Numbered from the stretch's first letter, positions 8,764-18,369 are shown. The stretch: 64,000 nt of DNA from Candidatus Gastranaerophilales bacterium (GCA_947589425.1 CANQAV010000001.1:248001-312000); one strand, 5' to 3'. Numbers and translations are program-made. The notes: generated by a model not told the origin, from the letters alone.

Positions 8764-10866
8764 TCAATATACCGCTTTTCCATAGGGTGTAAGGTTTGAA
8801 CCGTAAATATATATATGAGGGCTTATAAAATTCAAGGAACCCGTATCCACACCAATGGCATTAAAATATATTACGACATTTTTATCTTTACTTGTATAAT
8901 CCGATTTTTTAATTGAATTAAGATAGTTTCCGTTATTGGCATTAAAGAAATGCCATTTTATGTTATCAAGTTTTTTAACTTCCGGATAAATATCGATTGT
9001 CAGCTTATCATCCGTTGTCAGTGCGTGGAATTCATAATCGGAAGGGTAATTTTTTATATCGTTTTTTATAAAATTCATAAAATCATTTGTATTATATACT
9101 TCCCTTATTGCGGCAGGCTGTGCAATCAAAGCAAAAATTGCAAGCACGGCTATTGTATAAATATATTTTATTGATGTTAAAATCTTACTGCATTTTTGAA
9201 ATTCCGCAACTCCAACCACACACAGTCCTTCAAGAAGAAATAACAATCCGTAGATACTCAAAAGAACTCTTTTGTGAACGATTGGTTTTATAAATATTGA
9301 AATAAGACTTGCCAAAATCAAAACAAAAACTATGGTATAAATTAAATATATAAACAAATTTTCTTTATCGGGATTAATTTTTAAATTTAATTTTTGAAGA
9401 AGGTTTTTTGGCAGATAACACAAAATTAAAGATATAAGAAGAATAATGCACAAAAACAAGAAAATGTATTTATTAACAAAATAAAAATTTATTACATACA
9501 AAAATACTTCTTTGGATAATTTTGGTATCCATTCGTTAAATCCGCCCGACAGAGCATTGTGAGAAGAAATAATGTAATAGGGAACAAACGACAAAAATGC
9601 AATAAAATTAGTCAATACAAATTTTAAAATTTGATTTTTATTCTTATTTTGAATTAAATCAACTATTCCCCATATAAAATTAGAAAAAGCAAATAAAATT
9701 AAATAATAATTATTGTTTATCGCAAAAACGGCAATTACTCCGTATAATATTAAATTTTTGGTATCGGGTTTTTCAAGATATTTAAAAAGCAAATATATTG
9801 ATGACAAAATAAGAAGCATTGAAAGGCTGTATCCTCTTGCTTCCTGAGAATGATAAATGTTTATTATATTAATCGAAGCAAAAAAAGCCAGAAAAAGAGC
9901 ATTTTTTATATTAAATTTTTTAAACAATACAAAACTTAGAGGTATTGATAAAACACCGAAGATAAACGAGGGGAAACGAAGCGCAAAGTCGCTGTTTGGT
10001 GCAATTTTATTGAATATAAAATCAACAATAAAAAACAAAGGAGGATTTCCGGGGTCGCAAAAACATGATTTAAAATCAAAAAGCGCAACAGCTTTTGTAT
10101 ATACCTCATCCATCCACAAAGGATAATATGTAATTGCACAAAGTCTTAAATAAATACCGGATAGAATAATTAGGGTAAGTATAATATACGGATATTTCTC
10201 AATAAATTTAAAATCGGTTTTAAGCTTAAATTTATCTTTTTTAAAAATATAAAATAACCCTGCAATAAAAATCCATAAATAAGGGACAATAAAATATTGC
10301 CAATTATAAAAAAGAGATAAAAACAAAGTAAATAAGTGCGGGAAAATACCTGTATAGTTAGTTACTTCGGGCAGGGTCAAAACATTATATTTTTGTTTTT
10401 TTCCGTTATCGAGTTCGATTGTCATAACATGCTTTTGAAATTTTTTAATATCATCTTTTGTATAATAATAATTTTTATTTCCGATATGGATATCAAAATT
10501 TCTTATATTTTTTTCTAAATCCGTATTTTCTACAGGATATGCAAAAGATAATTCTTTGATTTTTTCTTTGTAGAATGCTTCGTTTGAAGAATCAAACTGT
10601 GTTCTGTAATATGTTAAAAAAGAATTTGGCGCCATTGAAGTACAGGTTGAATTAAAACAAAACATTAAATTTTGAACAACATTATTATTGTCCGACTCAA
10701 GGTTTACTTTAATTGTTTCAAGAGGCGGAGCAAAGCCTTTAATTTCAAAATTATATAGATTTGCCCTAAAAATCATTAGTGTCAATACAAAAGATGCAAT
10801 CAGCATAATCCAAACACTAATCTCAATAATAGGTAAACCCGATTCTTTAAAAAGATTTTTAAACAT
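8764..10866 (-). CDS. GT-C membrane glycosyltransferase (GT39/ArnT-like), copy 1
   Basis: A 700-residue polytopic protein. TM1 (about residues 13-33) is followed by an external domain of about 150 residues, then some ten more membrane segments. The GT-C acidic motif appears as 'PLWMDEVYTKA' in the first large loop, followed by 'CDPGNPPLFF', which matches the hPPLyy segment of the GT39/PMT/ArnT group. Such enzymes transfer sugars from polyprenyl-phosphate donors to lipid or protein acceptors on the outer face of the membrane; the acceptor is unknown. The inserted external domain carries a 'CFNSTC' pair also present in the neighbouring paralogue. The start at 10866 has only a weak ribosome site. 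Confidence 0.82.
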   Translation of the reverse strand: MFKNLFKESGLPIIEISVWIMLIASFVLTLMIFRANLYNFEIKGFAPPLETIKVNLESDNNNVVQNLMFCFNSTCTSMAPNSFLTYYRTQFDSSNEAFYKEKIKELSFAYPVENTDLEKNIRNFDIHIGNKNYYYTKDDIKKFQKHVMTIELDNGKKQKYNVLTLPEVTNYTGIFPHLFTLFLSLFYNWQYFIVPYLWIFIAGLFYIFKKDKFKLKTDFKFIEKYPYIILTLIILSGIYLRLCAITYYPLWMDEVYTKAVALFDFKSCFCDPGNPPLFFIVDFIFNKIAPNSDFALRFPSFIFGVLSIPLSFVLFKKFNIKNALFLAFFASINIINIYHSQEARGYSLSMLLILSSIYLLFKYLEKPDTKNLILYGVIAVFAINNNYYLILFAFSNFIWGIVDLIQNKNKNQILKFVLTNFIAFLSFVPYYIISSHNALSGGFNEWIPKLSKEVFLYVINFYFVNKYIFLFLCIILLISLILCYLPKNLLQKLNLKINPDKENLFIYLIYTIVFVLILASLISIFIKPIVHKRVLLSIYGLLFLLEGLCVVGVAEFQKCSKILTSIKYIYTIAVLAIFALIAQPAAIREVYNTNDFMNFIKNDIKNYPSDYEFHALTTDDKLTIDIYPEVKKLDNIKWHFFNANNGNYLNSIKKSDYTSKDKNVVIYFNAIGVDTGSLNFISPHIYIYGSNLTPYGKAVY

Positions 10867-10901
10867 TTTTTTCTTTCATCTGTATAGCCCTATAAATTCT
10901 A

Positions 10902-13001
10902 TCATAAACAAGTATTGATTTCGTCTTTTTGATTATCGTCTTCAAATTTTATTCTGTATATAAGAAGATAATTTGTCCAAAAACCTATCACACGTTTATC
11001 GCAAACGCCAATCTTTGAAACCGCCATTGCTGTTGCGGGAGTATAGATAACTGTCTTTTTTTTATTTGAATAATCGCTTTTTTTAAGGTTTGCAATCTCA
11101 TCTATAACACCCAAATTTGTATTTACAAAATGCCAGTTAATATATTTTTCTTTTTGAAGTTCCGAAAGAAAACTTGAATTTTTCATAATGCTAACCATAA
11201 TAATCGATATATCATAGTCTTTTTGATATCTTTTTGCATCTTGTTTAACAAAATATATAAATTCATCATACCTGAATAAATTTTCAAAAGGTACCGATTT
11301 TGTTGTCAAAAATATCAACAAAAGAAAAAGGAAAGACTTTAAATACAAAAAGATTTTTAATTTACTTTTCTCGTTTTTAACTTGATATACCCCGCAGATT
11401 AACAGTATTTGCGCAAATAACAAAAGAAAAGATATAGACATAAAAAGCCTTACCTGAAATATCGGTTTTATAAAAATTGATATCATACAGATAATAAAAA
11501 TAGTAAAGGTTATTGAATAAATCAAATAAACGAAAATGTATGCCTTTTTTTTATTGACTTCAAGGTTTATTTTATCTTTTAGATTTTTCGGCATAAATAT
11601 TATTATTAGATTTACAAATGCAGCTAAAACCAAAAAACAAAATATATATTTGTTATAAAAATAATGTTCTACCGTATATTTTACGGGCAAAATGCCGAAT
11701 TCTTTTATCCAGCTGTTAAAATTTGAATATATTGATATTTTATATGTCATTAAATAATACGGTAAAAACGTCAAAAACACGGCAATATTAGAGCATACAA
11801 ACTTAAAAATCCCGTTTTTCTTTCTTATTAAATCGCATATTCCCCAAATAAAATTCGATAACACATAAATCACAAGATAATAATGAGTGTTGACTGCACA
11901 AATTGAACTCAGCGCATAAAATATCAGATTTTTATTCGTCGGATTTTTAAGATAATTAAACAATGTATACATCGTTAATATACCCAAAAATATACATAAA
12001 CTGTAGCTTCTTGCATCAACCGAGTGAAAAACGAGATCCGCATTTATTGAAGCAAAAAACGAAGCAAAAAGCGCAATCGGTTTTCCGATTTTTTTAAAAA
12101 ACAAATAAAATAAAAGTATAACGCCAACAGATATGAGATATGGTAAAAGTCTCAAACCGACATTTGAAACTCCCCAGATTTTTGTAAACATTAATTCCAA
12201 AATATTAAACAAAGGCGGATTGCCGGGGTCTTGAAAACAAGATGCGAGGCTTTTTATTGCAAAATCAAGAGTATATACTTCATCAGTCCATAAAGGATTA
12301 TAGTTAATTATATTTAAACGAAGCAGCGCACCTATGAGGGTAATTAATATAAGCATAAATTTGGAGTTAATTTTAAAATTAAATTTTTCTTTGTTATATA
12401 CCCATAATAAAAAAGCGCAAAATAACCATATATAAGGCAAAATAAATGCTTCAGGCGCAAAGTTCCAACAGTAAAACAAAGATAAAAAAGAATTGCAAAT
12501 ATTATTATAAATTCCTTTATAGTTGCTTTTTGAAGATATTTGAAAAAGAGCATAATCAACATTTTCAATTTTTTTAATTTGCTCTTTTTCTTTTTGAAGC
12601 CCTTCTATTTGTTCCAAATCTAAATAATACGGTATGTTTCCGATACAAAAAAATACGTCATTAATATATTTAATATAATCTTTTCTTTCAAGAGGAAGGG
12701 CAATATATATATTTTTTACGGGTTTTTTAAAAAACATTTGATTAGGCGCCTGATATTTTACAAAATAATATTGAGAATAAATATCTGCATCTGCATTTTC
12801 GCAATTTTCATCAAAACAAATTTTTAAATCTTTTAAGGGTTTATTTGTTGTAACATTAACCGCAATCGGCTCAAGCGTATGCGACAGTCCGCCGAATTTT
12901 AATTTATAATTATATTTTATCAGCGAAAAAAGAGAAATTATAAGAGCAAATATAATCATAAACCAAAATGCAAAAATGATTATTTTATCTTCTTTTTTCA
13001 C
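10902..13001 (-). CDS. GT-C membrane glycosyltransferase (GT39/ArnT-like), copy 2
   Basis: A 699-residue paralogue of the next gene downstream with the same plan: TM1, an external domain with 'CFDENC', then a multi-TM core with 'PLWTDEVYTLDFA' and 'QDPGNPPLFN'. The two are arranged head to tail with a 35-base gap and are clearly a tandem duplication that has diverged widely, since identity concentrates in the motifs. The role is inferred to be cell-envelope glycosylation from a polyprenyl-phosphate sugar. The start codon is GTG at 13001, supported by AGAGG five bases upstream. It diverges from ispG with a 66-base gap. Confidence 0.82.
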   Translation of the reverse strand: MKKEDKIIIFAFWFMIIFALIISLFSLIKYNYKLKFGGLSHTLEPIAVNVTTNKPLKDLKICFDENCENADADIYSQYYFVKYQAPNQMFFKKPVKNIYIALPLERKDYIKYINDVFFCIGNIPYYLDLEQIEGLQKEKEQIKKIENVDYALFQISSKSNYKGIYNNICNSFLSLFYCWNFAPEAFILPYIWLFCAFLLWVYNKEKFNFKINSKFMLILITLIGALLRLNIINYNPLWTDEVYTLDFAIKSLASCFQDPGNPPLFNILELMFTKIWGVSNVGLRLLPYLISVGVILLFYLFFKKIGKPIALFASFFASINADLVFHSVDARSYSLCIFLGILTMYTLFNYLKNPTNKNLIFYALSSICAVNTHYYLVIYVLSNFIWGICDLIRKKNGIFKFVCSNIAVFLTFLPYYLMTYKISIYSNFNSWIKEFGILPVKYTVEHYFYNKYIFCFLVLAAFVNLIIIFMPKNLKDKINLEVNKKKAYIFVYLIYSITFTIFIICMISIFIKPIFQVRLFMSISFLLLFAQILLICGVYQVKNEKSKLKIFLYLKSFLFLLLIFLTTKSVPFENLFRYDEFIYFVKQDAKRYQKDYDISIIMVSIMKNSSFLSELQKEKYINWHFVNTNLGVIDEIANLKKSDYSNKKKTVIYTPATAMAVSKIGVCDKRVIGFWTNYLLIYRIKFEDDNQKDEINTCL

Positions 13002-13067
13002 TAAAACCTCTATTTTTTAATTTATGTTATGATTTTAGCATAATTGAAACCATAAGGTAAAAATAAA

Positions 13068-14117
13068 ATGAAAAAAATAAGAATAAAAATAGGTAATGTT
13101 GAAATCGGGAATAATGCTCCCATATCAATTCAATCCATGACAAATACAAATACTCTTGATACACTCTCTACCTTAAAACAAATTGAAGAACTTGCAAAAG
13201 AAGGGTGTGAAATTGTAAGACTTGCGGTTTTAAACAAAGATTGCGCTTATGCACTTAAAGAAATTGTTAAAAATTCACCCGTTCCAACTGTTGCAGATAT
13301 TCATTTCGACTACAGACTTGCTCTTATTGCAATGGATATGGGAATTAGCGCACTTAGAATTAACCCCGGAAATATAGGAAATATTGAACACACAAGAAAA
13401 GTTGTCGAAATGGCAAAAAAAACATCTACTCCGATAAGAATAGGGGTAAATGCGGGTTCTTTGGAGAGGGATTTATATGAAGATAAAACACTTTCACTTG
13501 TTGATAAAATGATAATTTCAGCAAACCGCCACATTAAAATTCTTGAAAACCTTGATTTTAAATTAATAAAAATTTCTCTTAAATCATCCGATGTCATGAC
13601 AACAATTAAAGCATATCGAAAAATGTATGAAATCACTCCGTATCCGCTTCATGTAGGAATAACGGAAGCGGGCACCTTACGAGGAGGAATTGTTAAATCC
13701 TCAATAGGAATAGGTACGCTATTAGCGGAAGGGATAGGCGATACCATAAGAGTATCCCTCACGGAAAATCCCGTTGAAGAAGTAAAACTTGCAAAACAAA
13801 TATTAAGCGCTCTTAACATAAGAAAAACGGGAGTTAATTTTATTTCATGCCCGACCTGCGGAAGAACAAAAATTGACCTCATTAGTCTAGCAAAACAAGT
13901 TGAAGAAAGGTTTTCAAACTTAAAATCCAATATAACGATTGCAACAATGGGCTGTCCCGTAAACGGCCCAAAAGAAGCAGCAGTCGCAGACTATGGAATT
14001 GCCGGCGCAATCGGCGAAGGATACATATTTAAAAAAGGACGGATGATAAAAAAAGTTCCGCAGGAAAAACTTCTTGATGAACTGGAAACCATCATTATGC
14101 AGGATAATTTATCTTAA
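13068..14117 (+). CDS. ispG: IspG (GcpE), HMBPP synthase of the MEP pathway
   Basis: Converts MEcPP to HMBPP in the penultimate step of MEP isoprenoid synthesis. The 349-residue protein has 'APISIQSMTNTNT' at the N-terminus of the TIM barrel and the iron-sulfur domain ligands Cys261, Cys264 ('SCPTCGRTKIDL') and Cys296 ('MGCPVNGPKEA'), followed by a conserved Glu. It has the compact bacterial form without the plant insertion. AAGG precedes the ATG. The gene is followed by a promoter and a small secreted protein, so it is probably monocistronic. Confidence 0.97.
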   Translation: MKKIRIKIGNVEIGNNAPISIQSMTNTNTLDTLSTLKQIEELAKEGCEIVRLAVLNKDCAYALKEIVKNSPVPTVADIHFDYRLALIAMDMGISALRINPGNIGNIEHTRKVVEMAKKTSTPIRIGVNAGSLERDLYEDKTLSLVDKMIISANRHIKILENLDFKLIKISLKSSDVMTTIKAYRKMYEITPYPLHVGITEAGTLRGGIVKSSIGIGTLLAEGIGDTIRVSLTENPVEEVKLAKQILSALNIRKTGVNFISCPTCGRTKIDLISLAKQVEERFSNLKSNITIATMGCPVNGPKEAAVADYGIAGAIGEGYIFKKGRMIKKVPQEKLLDELETIIMQDNLS

Positions 14118-14120
14118 CAT

Positions 14121-14149
14121 TTGGCATAATATAAAATATGGTATATAAT
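14121..14149 (+). promoter_or_regulatory. Sigma70 promoter of the small secreted protein gene
   Basis: TTGGCA (14121-14126) and TATAAT (14144-14149) are separated by 17 bases, the best consensus promoter in the window. It lies between the ispG stop and the ATG at 14188, giving a leader of about 30 bases that contains an AGAGG ribosome site. Confidence 0.8.
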
Positions 14150-14187
14150 CTTATAAGAATAGTTAAAAATATTATAGAGGTAAATAA

Positions 14188-14559
14188 ATGAAAAAAATAA
14201 CAGCACTACTTGGTTTTATAGCTTTATTATCAACGGTTTCATTTGCGGAAATCACCACTAAACAAACCGCTGATTTTGACTATTTAAAAACACAAGGCTT
14301 CAGCGAAAGCACACTCCATGTTGTTGACACGGCAAGAGCACACACCGAAGGTGTTGACGGTTATCAAAAAAAATATAGAGATGACGGTCGTGTAAGACCT
14401 TATAAAGCAATCAAATTATATTTTGATCCCGCACAGGAAGATGACAAATTCGGTGAACACCAAATAGAATTCAGCAACACTTGGGTTGGTGATAATACCT
14501 TCTATACAACAACAAAAGAAGATAGAGGAAGTTCAAAAAGAGCCGTTCCAAATCTGTAG
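14188..14559 (+). CDS. Small exported protein of unknown function
   Basis: A 123-residue protein with a clear Sec signal peptide ('MKKITALLGFIALLSTVSFA', cleavage after Ala20) and a mature part of about 100 polar residues with many charged and aromatic positions ('YQKKYRDDGRVRPYKAIKLY', 'IEFSNTWVGDNTFYTTT'). No family is recognised. It has its own consensus promoter, a good ribosome site and a strong terminator, which marks it as an independently and probably highly expressed periplasmic or secreted protein. Confidence 0.8.
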   Translation: MKKITALLGFIALLSTVSFAEITTKQTADFDYLKTQGFSESTLHVVDTARAHTEGVDGYQKKYRDDGRVRPYKAIKLYFDPAQEDDKFGEHQIEFSNTWVGDNTFYTTTKEDRGSSKRAVPNL

Positions 14560-14573
14560 AAAATAATACCAAA

Positions 14574-14608
14574 CAAAAAACAACAGCACTTTTGCGCTGT
14601 TGTTTTTT
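14574..14608 (+). terminator. Rho-independent terminator
   Basis: CAACAGC (14581-14587) pairs with GCTGTTG (14596-14602), flanked by an A run and followed by TTTTTTG. It ends the monocistronic secreted-protein transcript. Confidence 0.9.
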
Positions 14609-14688
14609 GTTGCAAGTAAAAGCCTGTTTATTTTCAACATTTTTTGACATAAAATTATAATATAAATTACATCGGAGAAAATAAAACT

Positions 14689-16392
14689 ATGAAAATGTCA
14701 AAACTTTTTGTGCAAACCCTTCGTGAATATCCAAATGATGCCGAAGCAATATCTCATAAACTGCTTGTAAGAGCGGGCTTTATAAAAAAACTTGCAAACG
14801 GAATATATACCTATATGCCTCTTGCTCAAAGAGTTTTAACCAAAATTTCAAATATAGTAAGAGAAGAAATGAATTCCTCGGGCGCTCAGGAATTGCTTAT
14901 GCCTTTTGTTCAGCCTGCCGAAATATGGCAAAAATCAAAAAGATGGCAGGTATACGGCAAAGAACTCTTAAGAGTAAAAGACAGGCACGATGTTGATATG
15001 TGCCTTGCTCCGACACATGAAGAAGTTATAACCACGGTTGTAGGAGAAGTTGTTAATTCATACAAGCAGCTCCCCGTTAATTTATATCAAATACAGACTA
15101 AATTTCGTGATGAAATACGCCCCCGTTTCGGACTTTTAAGGGGAAGGGAATTCATTATGAAAGATGCTTATTCTTTCCATACTTCTCAAGAAGATTTGGA
15201 ACGTGAATACAAAGTTATGGGCGATACTTATACAAGGATTTTTAACCGCTGCGGGCTTGAAACAAAAGCCGTTCAGTCGGATTCGGGCGCAATCGGAGGA
15301 AATGTATCACACGAATATATGGTTTTGGTTGATACTCCGACAGGCGAGAATGATGTATTTTATTGCGAAAATTGTAATTACAGCGCAAATTCAAACCATG
15401 CCCAATCAATTCTTTTAAACGAAACAACGGACGGCGGATTTGAAAAAGAAGAAATTGTTGATACTCCTAACACAAAAACAATTGAAGAACTTGCAAAATT
15501 TTTAAACACAAAACCCGAGTGCATATTAAAGGCTGTTGCATATATAGCAGATTCAAAGCCCGTTATTGCAATGATTAGAGGGGATAAAGAAATTGAAGAA
15601 ACAAAACTTTTAAACGCTCTTCAAGCTCTTGAGATAAGACCTATGGAAAATGATGAAATAGTTAAATATCTTAACTCTGCCCCCGGATTTATCTCATATT
15701 TGGGAGTTGACAAAAACAAAGTTAAAGTTCTTTTTGATAAAACAGCGTCCGGCATGAAAAACTTTGTAATCGGCGCAAATATTAAAGATAAACACATTGT
15801 AGGAAAAAACCTTGAAGAAGGTATTGAATTTGTTGATATTTCAACCGTGAAAGAAGGGGAATTATGCCCCTGTTGTAAAAAACCGCTAAAAGTTACAAAG
15901 GGTATAGAAGTCGGAAACATCTTCCAGCTCGGCACAAAATACTCTCAACCCATGCAGGCATGTTATACGGACCCCGAAGGACAATTAAAACCCTTTATTA
16001 TGGGTTGCTACGGAATAGGAGTTTCAAGAACAATGGCTGCCGCTATTGAAAAATACCATGATGACTTTGGAATTATCTGGCCTAAAGAAATCGCTCCGTT
16101 CCACGTTGATATAGTACCCGTTAACATAGATGATGCACAGCAAGCAAAAATTGCATATGACTTGTATAATAAATTATGCGAATTAAATATTGAAACCGTT
16201 ATAGATGACAGAGCGGACAGAGCCGGCGTTAAATTTAAAGATGCTGATTTAATCGGCTTCCCGATTAGAATTACAGTCGGAAAAACAATCAGCGAAGGTC
16301 TTGTCGAATTTAAAACAAGAAAAGACGGTGCTGTATCTAAATTAACATTCGAGGAAGCAGTAAAAGAATGTCAAAAAATCCTCTTAAATTAA
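14689..16392 (+). CDS. proS: Prolyl-tRNA synthetase (bacterial type with editing domain)
   Basis: A class II aminoacyl-tRNA synthetase of 567 residues, the usual length for the bacterial form. Motif 2 reads 'FRDEIRPRFGLLRGREFIMK' and motif 3 'GCYGIGVSRTMAAAIEKY'. An INS/YbaK-like editing domain that clears Ala-tRNA(Pro) fills about residues 220-380, and a C-terminal anticodon-binding domain ('FHVDIVPVNIDDA') ends the protein. Two Cys pairs ('CENC', 'CPCC') flank the insertion. A GGAGAA site precedes the ATG at 14689. The 3' end overlaps the next gene by 25 bases, suggesting translational coupling. Confidence 0.97.
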   Translation: MKMSKLFVQTLREYPNDAEAISHKLLVRAGFIKKLANGIYTYMPLAQRVLTKISNIVREEMNSSGAQELLMPFVQPAEIWQKSKRWQVYGKELLRVKDRHDVDMCLAPTHEEVITTVVGEVVNSYKQLPVNLYQIQTKFRDEIRPRFGLLRGREFIMKDAYSFHTSQEDLEREYKVMGDTYTRIFNRCGLETKAVQSDSGAIGGNVSHEYMVLVDTPTGENDVFYCENCNYSANSNHAQSILLNETTDGGFEKEEIVDTPNTKTIEELAKFLNTKPECILKAVAYIADSKPVIAMIRGDKEIEETKLLNALQALEIRPMENDEIVKYLNSAPGFISYLGVDKNKVKVLFDKTASGMKNFVIGANIKDKHIVGKNLEEGIEFVDISTVKEGELCPCCKKPLKVTKGIEVGNIFQLGTKYSQPMQACYTDPEGQLKPFIMGCYGIGVSRTMAAAIEKYHDDFGIIWPKEIAPFHVDIVPVNIDDAQQAKIAYDLYNKLCELNIETVIDDRADRAGVKFKDADLIGFPIRITVGKTISEGLVEFKTRKDGAVSKLTFEEAVKECQKILLN

Positions 16393-17105
16393 AAATTGCA
16401 TATCTTTATCCGGAAATTTTGCAGGGTTTTTGCGACAAAGCAAATGTTGATGCATTTTGCCTCAGGGCAAAATGGCGAAACATTGAAACATCAATTCAAA
16501 CAATAGGAATAAACGACAAAATAACATCGTCAAAATATGATTTCTTTTACATAGGCGGCAGTGATATATCGCTGATGCCGCATATAATTAAATATTTAAA
16601 ACAAAATGAAAAAGAATTAAAAAACGGTGCAGAATCAGGTATACCTATGCTTGCGGTAGGATGCGGGTATATAATGTTCGGAAACTATTGGCAATTGCAT
16701 AACTCAAAGAAAATAAGCGGTATTAAAATCCTTGACACATATTCGATTGCAGGTAAAAAATTATGGGCAAACAAGGTTTTCGGCACATGCCATATTTTGA
16801 ATAATAAAGTTGTGGCGGGATATACAAACCACTCTATGGTGACATATCTTAACAAAAATGTCAGTCCTTTTATCAAACTTCAATACGGCATGGGTAATAA
16901 TGAAAAATCAAAATACGAAGGAGCAAGATTTAACAATGTCATAGGTACATACATAACAAGCGCTCTTCTGCCCCAAAATCCGCATTTGTCGGATTATCTC
17001 CTTAACAGCGCACTTAATATAAAATACAGATGCAAAATTCCTCTTGCACCGCTGTGCGACGATTTAGAGCAGTTTTCTCACAAATATATTACGGATAGCA
17101 AATAA
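16368..17105 (+). CDS. GatD/CobQ-like glutamine amidotransferase with altered active site
   Basis: A 245-residue class I amidotransferase-fold protein most like GatD, the glutaminase partner of MurT that amidates lipid II. Family landmarks are 'IAYLYPEILQGFCDKANVDA', 'YDFFYIGGSDISLM', 'GIPMLAVGCGYIMFGNYW' and 'GTYITSALLPQNPHLSDYLL'. Two key positions differ: the nucleophile elbow, normally 'ICGGYQ', reads 'VGCGYI' so the Cys is shifted by one (Cys99), and the catalytic His of 'TYLHGPLLPKNP' is Thr197. It may be catalytically dead or altered. No murT is in the window. It overlaps proS by 25 bases and precedes coaX. Confidence 0.75.
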   Translation: MSKNPLKLKIAYLYPEILQGFCDKANVDAFCLRAKWRNIETSIQTIGINDKITSSKYDFFYIGGSDISLMPHIIKYLKQNEKELKNGAESGIPMLAVGCGYIMFGNYWQLHNSKKISGIKILDTYSIAGKKLWANKVFGTCHILNNKVVAGYTNHSMVTYLNKNVSPFIKLQYGMGNNEKSKYEGARFNNVIGTYITSALLPQNPHLSDYLLNSALNIKYRCKIPLAPLCDDLEQFSHKYITDSK

Positions 17106-17117
17106 ATATTTATGTAA

Positions 17118-17123
17118 TAAAAT
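17118..17123 (+). promoter_or_regulatory. -10 element of coaX (leaderless arrangement)
   Basis: TAAAAT followed by AGATTT and then the coaX ATG at 17130. The spacing puts the transcription start on the start codon, and no Shine-Dalgarno is present. Confidence 0.5.
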
Positions 17124-17129
17124 AGATTT

Positions 17130-17897
17130 ATGCTTTTAGTTATAGATATCGGCAATACTAATACTTCAATAGGAATTTTTGATAAAGACAAATTAATCAA
17201 TAAATTTAGTCTTTCATCAGACATTAAAAAAACGGAAGATGAATACGGCATATCTCTTCTTGCAATTCTAAACCACAATAAACTTGCATCAAAAATAAAA
17301 GGAGCAATGGTTTCATCGGTTGTACCGCAATTATGTGAAGTTTACAAAAATGCGATTTCAAAATATTTAAACATTAAAGCGCAAAGCCTTTCATATAAAT
17401 CAAAGATGCCTGTTTCGCTTTCCCTTGAAAACAACAAAGAACTAGGTGCAGACAGAATTGCAAACGCTTGCGCCGTATGTAAAAAATATAAACTTCCCGC
17501 AATCGTTATTGATTTTGGAACGGCAACAACTTTTGATATTGTTGATGAAGATGCAAATTTTCTTGGGGGCATAATTGCTCCGGGACTTAAAATACAGGCA
17601 AATTCGCTCTCTCAGTTTACTTCAAAACTTCCAAAATTAAAAATAGAAGCGCCAAAATCCGCAATAGGAAAAAATACAATATCTGCAATGCTCTCGGGTA
17701 TTGTTTTGGGACACAAATGCATGATTGAAGGGATGATTAAAAACTGTGAAAAAGAATTGGGGCAGAAAGCAACAGTAGTTGCAACAGGGGGATATTCTTC
17801 AATATTATTTGACAATTGCAACAAAACCTTTGATTATATTGATAAAGAACTCACTCTGTACGGTCTAAAGGAATTATATTATTTAAATAAGGATTAA
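17130..17897 (+). CDS. coaX: CoaX, type III pantothenate kinase
   Basis: Phosphorylates pantothenate in the first step of CoA synthesis, with the acetate-kinase/Hsp70 fold. The 255-residue protein starts 'MLLVIDIGNTNTSIGIF', where Asp6 belongs to the P-loop-like PHOSPHATE motif. It then has 'LGADRIANACA' (catalytic Asp and Arg), 'IDFGTATTFDIV' and 'GGIIAPGLKIQ'. There is no ribosome site before the ATG; a TAAAAT hexamer ends six bases upstream. dut follows after three bases. Confidence 0.95.
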   Translation: MLLVIDIGNTNTSIGIFDKDKLINKFSLSSDIKKTEDEYGISLLAILNHNKLASKIKGAMVSSVVPQLCEVYKNAISKYLNIKAQSLSYKSKMPVSLSLENNKELGADRIANACAVCKKYKLPAIVIDFGTATTFDIVDEDANFLGGIIAPGLKIQANSLSQFTSKLPKLKIEAPKSAIGKNTISAMLSGIVLGHKCMIEGMIKNCEKELGQKATVVATGGYSSILFDNCNKTFDYIDKELTLYGLKELYYLNKD

Positions 17898-17900
17898 GAT

Positions 17901-18359
17901 ATGGTTGAAACTACGGAAAAATTGACTTTAAAAATCAAAAAACTCGAAAATTTTGTCTCTGTGCCCGAATACAAAACTCAAGGGGCATCTGCTATGGATT
18001 TAGTTGCCGCAATTAGAGATGACGTTGTTATCCCTTCGGGCGAAATCAGAATAATTCCTACGGGAATTGCAATTGAACTTCCTCACAATACCGAAGCTCA
18101 AGTCCGCTCACGCTCGGGAATGGCAATTAAAAACGGAATTGCCGTAGTTAACGGAATTGGAACAATTGATGAAGATTACAGAGGCGAAATCTGTGTCGGG
18201 CTGATTAACCACTCTAAAAAAGATTTTACAATCTCAAGAGGGGACAGAATAGCTCAAATGGCAATTATGGAAGTTTTAAAACCCGAAATTCAAATTGCGG
18301 ACGAATTAACCGACACAAAAAGAGCTTCGGGCGGTTTTGGCTCAACAGGCGTAAAATAA
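17901..18359 (+). CDS. dut: dUTPase
   Basis: Hydrolyses dUTP to dUMP, keeping uracil out of DNA and feeding thymidylate synthesis. The 152-residue trimeric dUTPase shows all five motifs: 'GASAMDLVA', 'QVRSRSGMAI', 'VVNGIGTIDEDYRGEI' (catalytic Asp), 'RGDRIAQMAI' and the C-terminal 'RASGGFGSTG' that closes over the active site. The gene lies three bases after coaX and ten before the helicase gene, consistent with a coaX-dut-helicase operon. Confidence 0.96.
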   Translation: MVETTEKLTLKIKKLENFVSVPEYKTQGASAMDLVAAIRDDVVIPSGEIRIIPTGIAIELPHNTEAQVRSRSGMAIKNGIAVVNGIGTIDEDYRGEICVGLINHSKKDFTISRGDRIAQMAIMEVLKPEIQIADELTDTKRASGGFGSTGVK

Positions 18360-18369
18360 GGAATTAAAA

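Noticed and set aside
14641-14670. TTGACA and TATAAT before proS as a promoter
   Set aside because: The two hexamers are only six bases apart, too close to act as a -35/-10 pair; a different -35 may be used but none is convincing.
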